A stretch of 64,000 nucleotides of DNA from Streptomyces mutomycini (lineage in GTDB: Bacteria > Actinomycetota > Actinomycetes > Streptomycetales > Streptomycetaceae). Where the stretch lies: NCBI RefSeq assembly GCF_001700505.1, contig NZ_MAPV01000056.1:1-64000 (forward strand), read 5' to 3'. The notes beneath the pieces are model-generated. The model searched no databases, had not been told where the DNA came from, and saw only the letters and a list, made by a program, of their open reading frames with translations. Positions within the stretch are counted from its first letter, which is position 1. Each line of letters opens with the position of its first letter. The position numbers and the translations under genes are program-made. Below are positions 1 to 8,779 of this stretch, piece by piece.

Positions 1-137
1 GCCGGTCACCCAGCTGGCAGCCCGCCGCTCGCCCGTGGGTCAGCCCGTCGTGCCGGGACAGTGCCCTCCATGACGACATGAAAGACATTTTTTCAGGACA
101 TAGCAGCGCAGATCACCGAGATGCTCGATGAGCGCGT

Positions 138-1517
138 CTACAAGCGGGCCGGTGCGCATCGTCCACCGGATCCAGTCGAGCCGTATCCGCCACCGCGCTT
201 CTCAGGGACAGCGCCCCCGACGGGCTTCCCGATGCCTTGTCTGGTCTTCACATCAACCTCCAATCTCAGCCGGCAAGTACCGCTCTTCCCGGGCCGCGTG
301 AGCCAGCTGATGGCACCGAGAACGAGGCACGATTCCTGACCGTTCGCGGACGCGGTCGTGGACGGTCGGCGTACGCGCCAGCTGACCCGAAGACCGACCG
401 CCAGCGTCAGTTCAAGGACCCGGTGTGGCGATGCGAGATCCGGAAACAGCTCCCGCAGCTGCGACATCCGGTACCGGACTGTCTGGGGATGGACGAACAA
501 TGCCGCCGCCACCTCCTCCCGCCTTCCCTGGTGCAGCAGCCACGCCCGCAACGTCTCCTCCAGTCGCTGTGCGGTCGCGACAGGCAAGGTCCGCAACGGT
601 GCGAGGGCTCGGGCACGCAGGTCTGCGAACGCGTCCACGTCGGCGCTCAGCACCAGCTCGGGCAGGTGGTCCTCGGTGTCGCGGATATCAGAGGAGAGGG
701 AGCGCGCGCGTATGGCTCGTGCGTACGAGGCGGACGCACGAGTCCATGGCCGGGCCGGGCCGACCACGGCGGTGCGGTCGGTCAGCTGCCTCAAGAGATG
801 TGATCGGTGGGCATCGGGGACGAGCAGCACACCGGTGGCGTCCGGCAGATCGTCGAGGACGAGGGTGCTCGGGTCGAGCGCGCGGTAGGCAGGCCGGGCC
901 TGGGCGGCGGGCAGCAGGACCGCGGTCAGCGAAACCGGAGGCTGCCACCCGGCCCGTTGGACAGAGGCCAGCAGCACGTCCGGGCTGGCGCCGGCGAGGA
1001 GGTCGCGGGCCAGGCGTTCCAGGTGGCGCTCGTGGGCCCTGCCCCGGGCGGCCAGTTCGTCGGCGTGGCCCGCGGCGCTCGCGGCGGAGAGCTCGTCGAT
1101 GTAGGCGAAGGTCAGCTCGGCGAACTTGGCGACCTCGGCTGCGGGCAGACCTGCGGGTACGGCACCCGCTGCCAGGCATCGCCAGGCCACGCGGGCGCCG
1201 ACGCGGTAGGCGCTGAGTAGGGCGTCCATCGAACGGCCGTCGCGCACCTCGCCGCGGCCCAGCTCGTAGGCTGCGTCACCGGCGTCGCCGCCTGTGGCGT
1301 TCCCGCTCGCGAGGTCCAGGTAGTGCCCCAGGGCGGTGCGGACGGCTCGGCGGATGGTGCCGCCCATCCGGCCCGAAAGGGCGTTGGCGTAGGGAGGGAC
1401 CTCGTCGATGATCGCCTGGACGACCTCGTCGGCGGTGGTCTTCAGCGCGGCCCGAAGTGCGGTGACCGTCGTCTCATTGAGGGCCAGTTCGCTGGCCCTC
1501 CGGATTGCATGGCTCAC
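138..1517 (-). CDS. PucR/CdaR-type helix-turn-helix regulator with abnormal C-terminal tail
   Basis: Transcription factor of the PucR C-terminal HTH family. The C-terminal part (about residues 325-375) contains the family signature LFVHPQTVRYRMSQL followed by LELTLAVGLR, where members normally end shortly after. The N-terminal ~310 residues look like the usual ligand-sensing region. The GTG start at 1517 has an AGGGA ribosome site 7 nt upstream. Divergent to the ferredoxin reductase/desaturase pair, so probably their regulator (inference). Odd: about 80 residues after the HTH are low-complexity, Gly/Arg/Pro-rich and resemble shadow translation, suggesting the natural stop was lost by a 3' rearrangement near 340-380. 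The regulator call is secure; the target is inferred from position. Confidence 0.85.
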   Translation of the reverse strand: MSHAIRRASELALNETTVTALRAALKTTADEVVQAIIDEVPPYANALSGRMGGTIRRAVRTALGHYLDLASGNATGGDAGDAAYELGRGEVRDGRSMDALLSAYRVGARVAWRCLAAGAVPAGLPAAEVAKFAELTFAYIDELSAASAAGHADELAARGRAHERHLERLARDLLAGASPDVLLASVQRAGWQPPVSLTAVLLPAAQARPAYRALDPSTLVLDDLPDATGVLLVPDAHRSHLLRQLTDRTAVVGPARPWTRASASYARAIRARSLSSDIRDTEDHLPELVLSADVDAFADLRARALAPLRTLPVATAQRLEETLRAWLLHQGRREEVAAALFVHPQTVRYRMSQLRELFPDLASPHRVLELTLAVGLRVSWRVRRPSTTASANGQESCLVLGAISWLTRPGKSGTCRLRLEVDVKTRQGIGKPVGGAVPEKRGGGYGSTGSGGRCAPARL

Positions 1518-1520
1518 GTT

Positions 1521-1537
1521 TTGTTCCCTGCGAACAA
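1521..1537. promoter_or_regulatory. Inverted repeat in divergent promoter (candidate PucR operator)
   Basis: Perfect 6-bp arms TTGTTC / GAACAA separated by 5 bp, located just upstream of the regulator's GTG and 67 bp before the reductase start. Placed to control both divergent units; operator role is inferred. Confidence 0.45.
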
Positions 1538-1603
1538 TTCAGCCGACCAGATTTACATCCCGCGGTCAGGACTTTACGCCTTGAGGCACAGCAAGCTGGA
1601 GTC

Positions 1604-2659
1604 ATGACGAGTGCAGCCCTCCGCAGCAGGGCGTGGAAACTGCTGGAGATGGTCACGACGCCGCTGTTGCCGTCGGACTACCTCGACCTGGTCAGCCCGC
1701 TGCGTGCGAGTGCAGACCTGCGTGGGCGCATCGAGGCCGTGCACCCCGAGACGGGTGACGCCGCGACTATCGCGATCAAGCCGGGACGGGGCTGGCGCGG
1801 CCACACAGCCGGTCAGTACGTGCGGATCGGGGTCGACGTCGACGGGGTGCGCCTGTGGCGTGCCTACTCCATCACCTCGCCGACAAACCGCCAGGACGGC
1901 CGCGTCACGATCACCGTGAAGGCGATCCCGGACGGCAAGGTCAGCAACCACCTGGTCCGCAGGGTGAAACCGGGCACGCTGATCCAGCTCGACCAGCCGA
2001 CCGGTGACTTCGTGCTGCCGCAGGCCAAGCCCGCAAAGGTGCTCTACCTGACGGCCGGCAGCGGCATCACGCCCGTCATGGGCATGCTGCGCGACATCGA
2101 GTTCGACGACGTCGTCATGGTTCACTGCGCACCGCAGCCGCAAGACGTGATCTTCCGCAACGAACTGCACGACCTGGTCGCGGACAAGAAGCTGCGGCTC
2201 ACCGAGGTGCACACCGACACAGACGGCATGCTCGACATCGCCCGTCTCGGCGAACTCGTGCCCGACTGGGCCGAACGCGAGACCTGGGCTTGCGGGCCCG
2301 CGGGCCTGCTCGACGCCGCCGAAGAGCACTGGGCCGAGCACGGCGTACAAGAGCGCCTGCACACCGAACGCTTCCGCCCCAGCATCGTCGTCGCCGGCGA
2401 CGGCGGCGAGGTCACGTTCAGCGCCACCGGCAAGACCGTCGACGCGGACGGCGCCACGCCGTTGCTGGACATCGGCGAGGGGGCCGGCGTGCTCATGCCC
2501 TCCGGGTGCCGCATGGGCATCTGCTTCGGCTGCATCACGCCGCTCAAGGCGGGCGCCGTTCGCGACCTGCGCACCGGCGAGATCACCGAGGCCGAGCCGG
2601 GCGTCCTCATCCAGACCTGCGTGTCCGCCGCGGCGGGCCCCTGCGACATCGAACGGTAG
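1604..2659 (+). CDS. Ferredoxin reductase-type electron-transfer protein (FAD/NAD(P) + 2Fe-2S)
   Basis: One-polypeptide electron donor for a membrane oxygenase. An FAD-binding barrel (about residues 35-135, with RAYSITSP as the flavin motif) is followed by a NAD(P)-binding domain (YLTAGSGITPVMGML; ACGPAGLLDAA) and a C-terminal plant-type ferredoxin domain with cysteines in SGCRMGICFGC and a later QTC. I use the ATG at 1604 because the sequence before it is not conserved-looking. The desaturase start follows 7 bp after the stop, so the two are co-transcribed and the protein is most likely its dedicated reductase, as in the mycobacterial DesA3/Rv3230c pair (established analogy; pairing here is inferred). 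Confidence 0.9.
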   Translation: MTSAALRSRAWKLLEMVTTPLLPSDYLDLVSPLRASADLRGRIEAVHPETGDAATIAIKPGRGWRGHTAGQYVRIGVDVDGVRLWRAYSITSPTNRQDGRVTITVKAIPDGKVSNHLVRRVKPGTLIQLDQPTGDFVLPQAKPAKVLYLTAGSGITPVMGMLRDIEFDDVVMVHCAPQPQDVIFRNELHDLVADKKLRLTEVHTDTDGMLDIARLGELVPDWAERETWACGPAGLLDAAEEHWAEHGVQERLHTERFRPSIVVAGDGGEVTFSATGKTVDADGATPLLDIGEGAGVLMPSGCRMGICFGCITPLKAGAVRDLRTGEITEAEPGVLIQTCVSAAAGPCDIER

Positions 2660-2666
2660 GAGCACC

Positions 2667-3785
2667 TTGACCGCCATCGACCCCACCGCCCACCTGACTG
2701 CGGAGCAGATCAAGGAGCTTGGCCGCGAGCTGGACGCGATCCGCGACGAGGTGATCGCCAGCCGCGGCGAGAAAGACGCCGCCTACATCCGTAAGGTCAT
2801 CTCGGCGCAGCGCAAGCTCGAGCTGTTCAGCAGGGGCGTGCTGCTGTTCTCGATCTTCCCACCCGCGTGGCTGCTCGGCACCGCCGGTCTGTCCGTGGCG
2901 AAGATCATGGACAACATGGAGATCGGCCACAACGTCCTGCACGGCCAATGGGACTGGATGCGAGACCCGAAGATTCACTCCACTACCTGGGAGTGGGATC
3001 ACGTCTCGCCGTCCGAGCAGTGGAAGCACTCGCACAACGAGCTGCACCACACGTACACCAACGTGATCGGCAAGGACAACGACCTCGGCTACGGCATCAT
3101 GCGCGTCGACGAGGACCAGAAGTGGCACCCGTTCCACCTCGGCCAGCCGCTGTGGAACTTCATCAACGCCTGCTTCTTCGAGTACGGCATCGCAGCGTAC
3201 GACCTTGAGCTCGGCAAGAACCTGCACAAGCGCCGACGCAAGAACCCGGAGTTCCGCGCACGGGCCAAGGCCGTGGGCCGCAAGATCCGCAAGCAGGTGC
3301 TCAAGGACTACGTGATCCACCCGCTGCTGTCGGGCCCGTCGTTCTTCACCACGCTCGCCGCCACGTTCACCGCGAACCTGGTCCGCAACATCTGGACCCA
3401 CTCCGTGATCATGTGCGGGCACTTCCCCGAGGGCGTGCAGGTCTTCGAGCGCCGGTCGATCAAGGGCGAGACGCGCGGACAGTGGTACCTGCGCCAGATG
3501 ATGGGCTCGGCGAACATCAGCGGCAGCAGGGCCATGCACTTCATGACCGGCAACCTGTCGCACCAGATCGAGCACCACCTGTTCCCGGACCTGCCGAGCA
3601 ACCGGTACGCCGAGGTCGCGGTGAAGGTGCGCGCGCTGTTCGAAAAGTACGAGCTGGAGTACGTCACCGGGCCGCTGCCCAAGCAGGTGGTCTCCGCGTG
3701 GCACAAGGTCTTCCGGCTCTCGCTGCCGAACAAGAAGCCCAAGGTCAAGACGCCGGACCGCGAGCAGGAACTCGTCGCGGTCTGA
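2667..3785 (+). CDS. Membrane acyl-CoA/fatty-acid desaturase
   Basis: Non-haem di-iron integral-membrane desaturase. The three histidine boxes are present: HNVLH (about residue 90), HNELHH (about 125) and HQIEHH (about 305), with hydrophobic segments between them. Total length 372 residues is usual for the family. The start is TTG at 2667 with an AGGAGC ribosome site overlapping the previous gene's stop, showing translational coupling to the reductase. Expected to introduce a cis double bond into a saturated acyl chain in the cytoplasmic membrane, using electrons from the upstream protein. Exact regiospecificity cannot be read from sequence. Confidence 0.93.
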   Translation: MTAIDPTAHLTAEQIKELGRELDAIRDEVIASRGEKDAAYIRKVISAQRKLELFSRGVLLFSIFPPAWLLGTAGLSVAKIMDNMEIGHNVLHGQWDWMRDPKIHSTTWEWDHVSPSEQWKHSHNELHHTYTNVIGKDNDLGYGIMRVDEDQKWHPFHLGQPLWNFINACFFEYGIAAYDLELGKNLHKRRRKNPEFRARAKAVGRKIRKQVLKDYVIHPLLSGPSFFTTLAATFTANLVRNIWTHSVIMCGHFPEGVQVFERRSIKGETRGQWYLRQMMGSANISGSRAMHFMTGNLSHQIEHHLFPDLPSNRYAEVAVKVRALFEKYELEYVTGPLPKQVVSAWHKVFRLSLPNKKPKVKTPDREQELVAV

Positions 3786-3941
3786 TTCCCGGTATTGGTT
3801 CAGATCTTTCGGCCGTACCGGCGGCACCGCCGGGTTCGGTGAGTTCGTCGCGGACGGTGGGCGGCGGCGACATCAGACCGTACGAAACGGGATCCAGACA
3901 GCCCGGTCTCTCCTGGCACACCCAGGGGTTCAAGTCCCAGC

Positions 3942-4364
3942 CCCCCCTCCCTCGGGGCTGTCCACGAACAAGTGGTGCTTGCTGCACATCCTGCCCCGGT
4001 CGACAGGGCTTCGTCCCGTCTTGGGGCCCCTTAACGCTCGGATGTGGGAGCCGTCGACTACAGCCAAGGAGAAGTCCAGGGGCGTCCGCGCTGCGGAGCT
4101 TGGCCAAGAGCGCTTCGTGGAGCCGAGGCCACACCCCGGCCTCGGTCCACTCGGCCAGGCGCCGCCAGCACGTCATACCCGAGCCGAAGCCGAGCTCCTG
4201 CGACAGGTGTTCCCAGACAATCCCGGTGTGCAGGACGAACAGGATGCCCTGGAACACCAACCGGTCTGGATGCCGCTTCCGCCCAGGATGGCGAGTACGA
4301 CGCTCGACTCTCGGCAACAGTGGTTCGATCACTGCCCACAGTTCGTCCTCGACATCATCCCGTT
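3942..4364 (-). pseudogene. IS5-family transposase fragment, frameshifted
   Basis: N-terminal part of an IS5-type transposase. Coding begins in the frame reading VEDELWAVIEPLLPRV near 4360, continues through GILFVLHTGIVWEHL and GMTCWRRLAEWTEAGVW, then shifts by one base near 4085 into LDFSLAVVDGSHIRAL, the region around the first catalytic Asp. It stops near 3942, so the second half of the transposase is absent. No intact terminal repeats were recognised. Inactive remnant. Confidence 0.75.
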
Positions 4365-4533
4365 AGGGGTTCTGAGAGCAGCATCTACTGTCTGCCTCGC
4401 TGGATGCGGCTGCGCATCTCACCGGCCGCTGCCGCGAACGCCCGGGTCGGCCGCACCGGCCTTGCCGAACCTGCCCAGGGTTGAACCACCGCCCCGAGAC
4501 CGCGCCGGCCGGATGAGTGGGGCCGGTTGGGAG

Positions 4534-5073
4534 TTACGCCGTGGCGTCGGCCGGTTCCTCGTCGGAATCGAGGATCGAGACCTCCAGCTTGCGCAGCAGT
4601 CGCGCGAGCTGGCGGCGTTCGGACGGCGACAGCCCGCCGAGCATCCGGCGTTCGTTGTCGAGATGTTCAGCGAACACGGTGTCCACCAGCGCGAGGCCCT
4701 TGTCGGTCAGACGCGAGTAGACGACCCTGCGGTCGTCGGCGTCCCGTTCCCGGGCGATGAGGTCGTCCTTCTCCAGACGGTCGATCCGCAGTGTCACCCC
4801 GGCCGACGACACCAGCCCGGAGTCGGCGAGCTGTCCGGCCGTCAGCCGGTACGGATCCCCCGCCCGCCGCAGCGCGGTCAGCACGTCGAAGCCCGCCACG
4901 GACAGACCGTGAAGTTCGATCGATGTGGTGAGCCGGGTGCTGTAGCGCAGGAAGGTACGGTGGAGCCGCGCGAGGACCTCCAGCGGGCTGGTGTCCAACT
5001 CCGGCCGTTCCCGCGCCCAGTCCTCGATCACCCTCGCGACGGCGTCCCGGTCCGACGGTCTCGATGCAGCCAT
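4534..5073 (-). CDS. MarR-family transcriptional regulator
   Basis: 179-residue winged-helix regulator. The DNA-binding core is visible at AGQLADSGLVSSAGVTLRIDR followed by the wing RERDADDRRVVYSRLTDKG, both typical of MarR. I choose the ATG at 5073 because AGGAGG lies 8 nt before it, whereas upstream ATGs at 5079 and 5109 lack correct spacing. It reads in the same direction as the molybdenum-hydroxylase genes and is the last gene of that run, so it probably regulates them and itself. Its sequence resembles the C-terminal half of the TetR-MarR fusion encoded at the other end of the locus. Confidence 0.9.
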   Translation of the reverse strand: MAASRPSDRDAVARVIEDWARERPELDTSPLEVLARLHRTFLRYSTRLTTSIELHGLSVAGFDVLTALRRAGDPYRLTAGQLADSGLVSSAGVTLRIDRLEKDDLIARERDADDRRVVYSRLTDKGLALVDTVFAEHLDNERRMLGGLSPSERRQLARLLRKLEVSILDSDEEPADATA

Positions 5074-5108
5074 GCTCATCCCCTCCTGCGGCGTCCGCCA
5101 GCTTCTCA

Positions 5109-5131
5109 CAGCACTGAGAATCTTACTGCTG
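5109..5131. promoter_or_regulatory. Inverted repeat upstream of the MarR gene
   Basis: Arms CAGCACT / ACTGCTG (six of seven pair) with a 9-bp spacer, 36-58 bp upstream of the MarR start. Position fits an autoregulatory MarR operator; function inferred. Confidence 0.4.
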
Positions 5132-5175
5132 AGGCGATCGGTCCGGGCCGGAGGGGAAGGGCCGCACGGCAGGAG

Positions 5176-5787
5176 TCACCTGCGGGAACGCCGCCTCAGT
5201 GCCTGGACCACTACGACGGCGACCAGGAAGGCTGCCGCGGGCACGGCAGCCTTCCTGAGCAGAACGGGCAGTGCTGCCGCTCCGAGGTCCACAGCTTCCG
5301 GCTCGTGCGGGAGCGGGCTGCAGACCGTTTCCGCCGCGCCCGGCCCGGGGGTTCGCAGCAACTCTGCGAGGCGGGTGGCGAACTGCTGAACTATGCGGTC
5401 GCCGACCTCGGTCATGATGCCGCGGCCGAACTGCGCCGGACGGCCGGTGATGTCGAGGTCCGTGCGTACGCGCACCAGGGTGCCGGCCGGGTCTGCGGTC
5501 AGCGTCGCCGTGACCGTGGCCGACACCGTACCCGCGCCCCGGGTCTCGCTGCCGCTGAGGCCGAGGTGCATCGAGCGGGTGGCATCGTCGCGGGTGACGG
5601 TGCCCTCTCCGCGGTAACTCATCTGCACCGCACCCACCTTGACCTTGACACGTCCCGTGAACGAGTCGCCGGCCAGGGTGTCCAGCACGGCGCCGGGCAT
5701 GCACGGTGCGACCCGGCCGAGGTCGAGGAACAGCTTCCAGGCGTCGTCGGGACCCGCCGGAACGGTGAAGGAGTGGTCGAGCTGCAT
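5176..5787 (-). CDS. CoxG-like SRPBCC protein with C-terminal membrane anchor
   Basis: Family of carbon-monoxide-dehydrogenase subunit G (SRPBCC fold). The N-terminal ~145 residues show the family pattern (FTVPAGPDDAWKLFLDLGRV; CMPGAVLDTL; RGEGTVTRDD). A linker is followed by a hydrophobic segment at about 178-195 and a basic end RRRSRR, so the C-terminus is probably membrane-anchored. In CO dehydrogenase clusters CoxG is thought to tether the enzyme to the membrane. Lies 62 bp downstream of the large subunit in the same operon. Confidence 0.87.
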   Translation of the reverse strand: MQLDHSFTVPAGPDDAWKLFLDLGRVAPCMPGAVLDTLAGDSFTGRVKVKVGAVQMSYRGEGTVTRDDATRSMHLGLSGSETRGAGTVSATVTATLTADPAGTLVRVRTDLDITGRPAQFGRGIMTEVGDRIVQQFATRLAELLRTPGPGAAETVCSPLPHEPEAVDLGAAALPVLLRKAAVPAAAFLVAVVVVQALRRRSRR

Positions 5788-5849
5788 GGGGTGTCCAATC
5801 GGAGGAGCTGCCGGCCGGGGCCGGATTCAGGTGCGGAACGAGCGCGGGC

Positions 5850-8237
5850 TCATGTTCGGCCGGCCGTACGGATCAGGTCACGGACCCGGCTGGGGGAGAG
5901 CGGTCCTCGGCGTACGACCACACCGAAGGGGCGCAGCGCGTCTTCGACGGCACCGGCCAGCACCGCCTGCGGGGCGATCGCGCCGCCCTCGCCGAGTCCC
6001 TTGACCCCGAGATCGTTCATGGGACTGGGGGTGAAGGTCTCTTCCATGTCGAGGTCGGGTATCTCCGAGGACGTGGGCACCAGATAGTCCATGTACGTGC
6101 CGGTGCGGGGCTGGCCGTCGGGACCGTAGACCATCTCCTCGTACAGGGCGCCGCCGATCCCCTGAGCGATGCCGCCGGTGACCTGACCCTCCGCGATCAT
6201 CGGGTTGACGATGTTGCCCGCGTCGTGGACGACGACATAGTGCAGGATCTCGATGCCGCCGGTGTGCGCGTCGACCTCGACGACCGCCGCGTGTGCTCCG
6301 GACGAGACCGCGAAGCCCGGTGGGCGGAAGTGCACGGTCTCGCTGATCTCGGTGCCGTACCGCCCGTCGGCGGGTTCGGGGGTGCCGGGCAGCGGGGCCC
6401 GCCCGGCCAGCTCCGCCAGACCGATGGACGGGCCGCCCGGCTCCTTGGACGCCACGACGCCGTCGCTCAGGCCGAGGCCGTCCGCTTCGACGCCGAGACG
6501 GCGCGCCGCCGCTTCGACGATCTTCTCGCGGACCAGCCGGCCGGCCCGGTGGGTGGCGTTGCCCGCGTTGACCAGGGCCCGGCTGGCGATGGTGCCCACA
6601 CCGAACGGGGTGGCCTCCGTGTCCCCGCCGACCACGTCGATGACGTCGAACGGCACCCCGATGGCGTCCGCGGCGATCTGTGCCATGGAGGTGCGGTGCC
6701 CCTGCCCTTGGGAGGGGGCGCCGATGGCGAGGCGCACCCTGCCGCTGGGGGCGATGTCGATCCGGGCGGTCTCGAACGGTCCGAGGCCGGTGGCCTCGAT
6801 GTACATGGCGAATCCGATGCCGACGTACTTTCCGTTCCGGGCGCCTGCGCGCTGCCGTGCCCGTACCCCCTGGACATCGGCCTTGGCCACGGCGCGGCGC
6901 AGCAGCTCGGGATAGTCCCCGGAGTCATACGTCTGCGGTCTGCCCGAGCGGTCCACGAGTCCGGTCGCGTACGGCATCGCGTCGGGCCCGACAAGATTGC
7001 GTGCCCGCAACTTCTCGGGCTCGATGCCCAGTTCCGCGGCCAGTCTGTCCATCGCGCGTTCCATGGCGAAGACCGTCTCCGGGCGTCCGGCTCCCCGGTA
7101 GGGCGTGGCGAACGTGGTGCTGGTGAGCACACCGACCACGTCGATGTCCACGTTGGGGATGCGATACGGGCCCAGCAGATGGCAGAGCGAGTTGTACGGC
7201 ACGACAAGGCCGGTCATGTTGTACGCGCCGAAGTTGACGGTGATCCGGTCGCGTATGGCAATGATCAGGCCCTCGGAGTCCGCGGCGAGTTCGATGCGGT
7301 GGATCTGCTCACGGGCGTGGGAGGAGGAGGTGAGGTTCTCGTTGCGGTCCTCGCGCCACAGCACGGGGCGGCCGATGCGGCGGGCGGCATGGGGGACGAT
7401 GAGTTCCTCGACGTAGAGGATGCCCTTCTGGCCGAAACCGCCGCCTACGTCGGCCGCGATGACGTGGACGGCGGCGGGTCCCAGGCCGAGGGTGTGGGCG
7501 ATGGCGTCCCGCAGCCGGTGGGGGGTCTGGGTGCCCGACCAGATGGTCAGCCGGCCGCTGTACGGATCCACCTGGGCCGAGATCGCGCGGGTCTCGATCG
7601 GAGAGGCGACGTACCGGTGGGCCTCGAACCGTTCGCTCACCACGGCGTGCGCGTTGGCGAACGCCGTGTCCGGGTCGCCGACACGGGTGGCGACGGTGAC
7701 CGCCGTGTTGTCGGGCAGCTCCTCGTGCAGCAGAGGCGCGTCCGGGGTCAGGGAGAGCTCGGGGTCGACGAGCACGGCCAGCGGGGAGTAGCGCACGTCG
7801 ACGAGTTCCAGGGCGTCCTCGGCGAGGTAGCGGTTCTCGGCGAAGACCACGGCGACGGGCTGGCCGACGTAGAGGACCTTGTCAGCGGCGAGCAGCGGCA
7901 TGGGAGTCATGCGGACCACCGGGTCCAGGAGTTCGGCGAGCCCCGGCGGGGTGCGCAGTTCCTCCTTGTTCAGCATCGCCGGAAGGTCCGCCACGTCGTC
8001 GCCGGTCCACACGGCGACGACGCCGGGCGCGGCCAGTGCCGCGCTCACGTCGACGGAGTCGATACGGGCGTGGGCGTGGGGGCTGCGCAGAAACGCGGCC
8101 TCGACAGCGCCGGGCAGGGCGATGTCGTCGACGTAGCGGCCGTTGCCGCGCAGCAGCCGGTCGTCCTCGACGCGCGGGACGGAACGGCCGATCCAGCTCC
8201 CGTCGCCGTGCGGCTGAGGGTAGGAATCGTGGGACAT
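5850..8237 (-). CDS. Molybdenum hydroxylase large subunit (CoxL/XDH-type)
   Basis: 795-residue catalytic subunit binding the molybdopterin cofactor. The start is the ATG at 8237 with GGGAG 9 nt upstream, 5 bp after the small-subunit stop. It carries GGGFGQKG (about residue 265), the active-site loop PYRGAGR (about 380) and the C-terminal GLGEGGA with the catalytic Glu (about 747). The loop lacks the Cys-containing AYRCSFR of genuine aerobic CO dehydrogenase, so this belongs to the form-II-like/xanthine-oxidase-type group and probably hydroxylates an aldehyde or N-heterocycle rather than CO (inference from the loop). Forms a trimeric unit with the two following subunits. Confidence 0.92.
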   Translation of the reverse strand: MSHDSYPQPHGDGSWIGRSVPRVEDDRLLRGNGRYVDDIALPGAVEAAFLRSPHAHARIDSVDVSAALAAPGVVAVWTGDDVADLPAMLNKEELRTPPGLAELLDPVVRMTPMPLLAADKVLYVGQPVAVVFAENRYLAEDALELVDVRYSPLAVLVDPELSLTPDAPLLHEELPDNTAVTVATRVGDPDTAFANAHAVVSERFEAHRYVASPIETRAISAQVDPYSGRLTIWSGTQTPHRLRDAIAHTLGLGPAAVHVIAADVGGGFGQKGILYVEELIVPHAARRIGRPVLWREDRNENLTSSSHAREQIHRIELAADSEGLIIAIRDRITVNFGAYNMTGLVVPYNSLCHLLGPYRIPNVDIDVVGVLTSTTFATPYRGAGRPETVFAMERAMDRLAAELGIEPEKLRARNLVGPDAMPYATGLVDRSGRPQTYDSGDYPELLRRAVAKADVQGVRARQRAGARNGKYVGIGFAMYIEATGLGPFETARIDIAPSGRVRLAIGAPSQGQGHRTSMAQIAADAIGVPFDVIDVVGGDTEATPFGVGTIASRALVNAGNATHRAGRLVREKIVEAAARRLGVEADGLGLSDGVVASKEPGGPSIGLAELAGRAPLPGTPEPADGRYGTEISETVHFRPPGFAVSSGAHAAVVEVDAHTGGIEILHYVVVHDAGNIVNPMIAEGQVTGGIAQGIGGALYEEMVYGPDGQPRTGTYMDYLVPTSSEIPDLDMEETFTPSPMNDLGVKGLGEGGAIAPQAVLAGAVEDALRPFGVVVRRGPLSPSRVRDLIRTAGRT

Positions 8238-8242
8238 GCTGG

Positions 8243-8779
8243 TCACTCCCCGAATCGCTCGCCGAGTGCCTGGCACACGGCACGGCGGATGTTGCGGTAG
8301 CCGGTGCACCGGCACAGATGCCCGCTGAGTGCGTCGGCGACCTGTTCCCCGTCCGGGCGGTCGGACTGCTCGGTGAGGGCGGTCGTCGTCAACACGAACC
8401 CGGGCGTGCAGAAGCCGCACTGCATGCCGTGGCACTCGTGGAAGGCCTGCTGCACGGAGGTGAGAGGGGCGTCGCCGGGGGCGAGGCCCTCGACCGTGCG
8501 GATCTCGGTGCCCCGGCACTGCACGGCCAGGATCAGGCAGGTACGTACCGGTTCGTCGTCGACGAGGACGGTGCAGGCCCCGCAGACCCCGTGCTCGCAG
8601 CCGACATGCGTGCCGGTGAGACCGAGCCGGTCGCGCAGGAAGTCGCTGAGGAGCAGCCGGGACTCGACCTGGGCGGTGACCGGCCGGCCGTTCACGGTGA
8701 GGGAGATCTCGTGCCAGGCGGAGGGCTCGGCGAGCGGCGGCGTACGGGCCGCGAGCGGGGTGGGGACGGACGGGGTCAT
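8243..8779 (-). CDS. Molybdenum hydroxylase small subunit, two [2Fe-2S] clusters (CoxS-type)
   Basis: 178-residue iron-sulfur subunit. The N-terminal plant-ferredoxin-type domain has CEHGVCGAC and a later Cys in RTCLI; the C-terminal domain has CGFCTPGF and CRCTGY for the second cluster. It transfers electrons from the molybdenum site to the flavin subunit. The start ATG at 8779 shares its A with the preceding TGA (TGATG), so it is translationally coupled to the medium subunit. About 20 extra N-terminal residues (Pro/Ala-rich) precede the ferredoxin fold. Confidence 0.95.
   Translation of the reverse strand: MTPSVPTPLAARTPPLAEPSAWHEISLTVNGRPVTAQVESRLLLSDFLRDRLGLTGTHVGCEHGVCGACTVLVDDEPVRTCLILAVQCRGTEIRTVEGLAPGDAPLTSVQQAFHECHGMQCGFCTPGFVLTTTALTEQSDRPDGEQVADALSGHLCRCTGYRNIRRAVCQALGERFGE

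Noticed and set aside
237..1220. Plus-strand open frames opposite the PucR gene
   Set aside because: Arg/Gly/Pro-rich translations without motifs; shadows of the minus-strand gene.
3917..3955. tRNA-like T-arm GGGGTTCAAGTCCC beside the IS5 remnant
   Set aside because: Only three stem pairs form, and no D-arm, anticodon arm or matching acceptor stem could be built. At most a relic of an attachment site.
6225..8300. Long plus-strand frame opposite the molybdenum hydroxylase large subunit
   Set aside because: Antisense shadow; the minus strand carries all family motifs.
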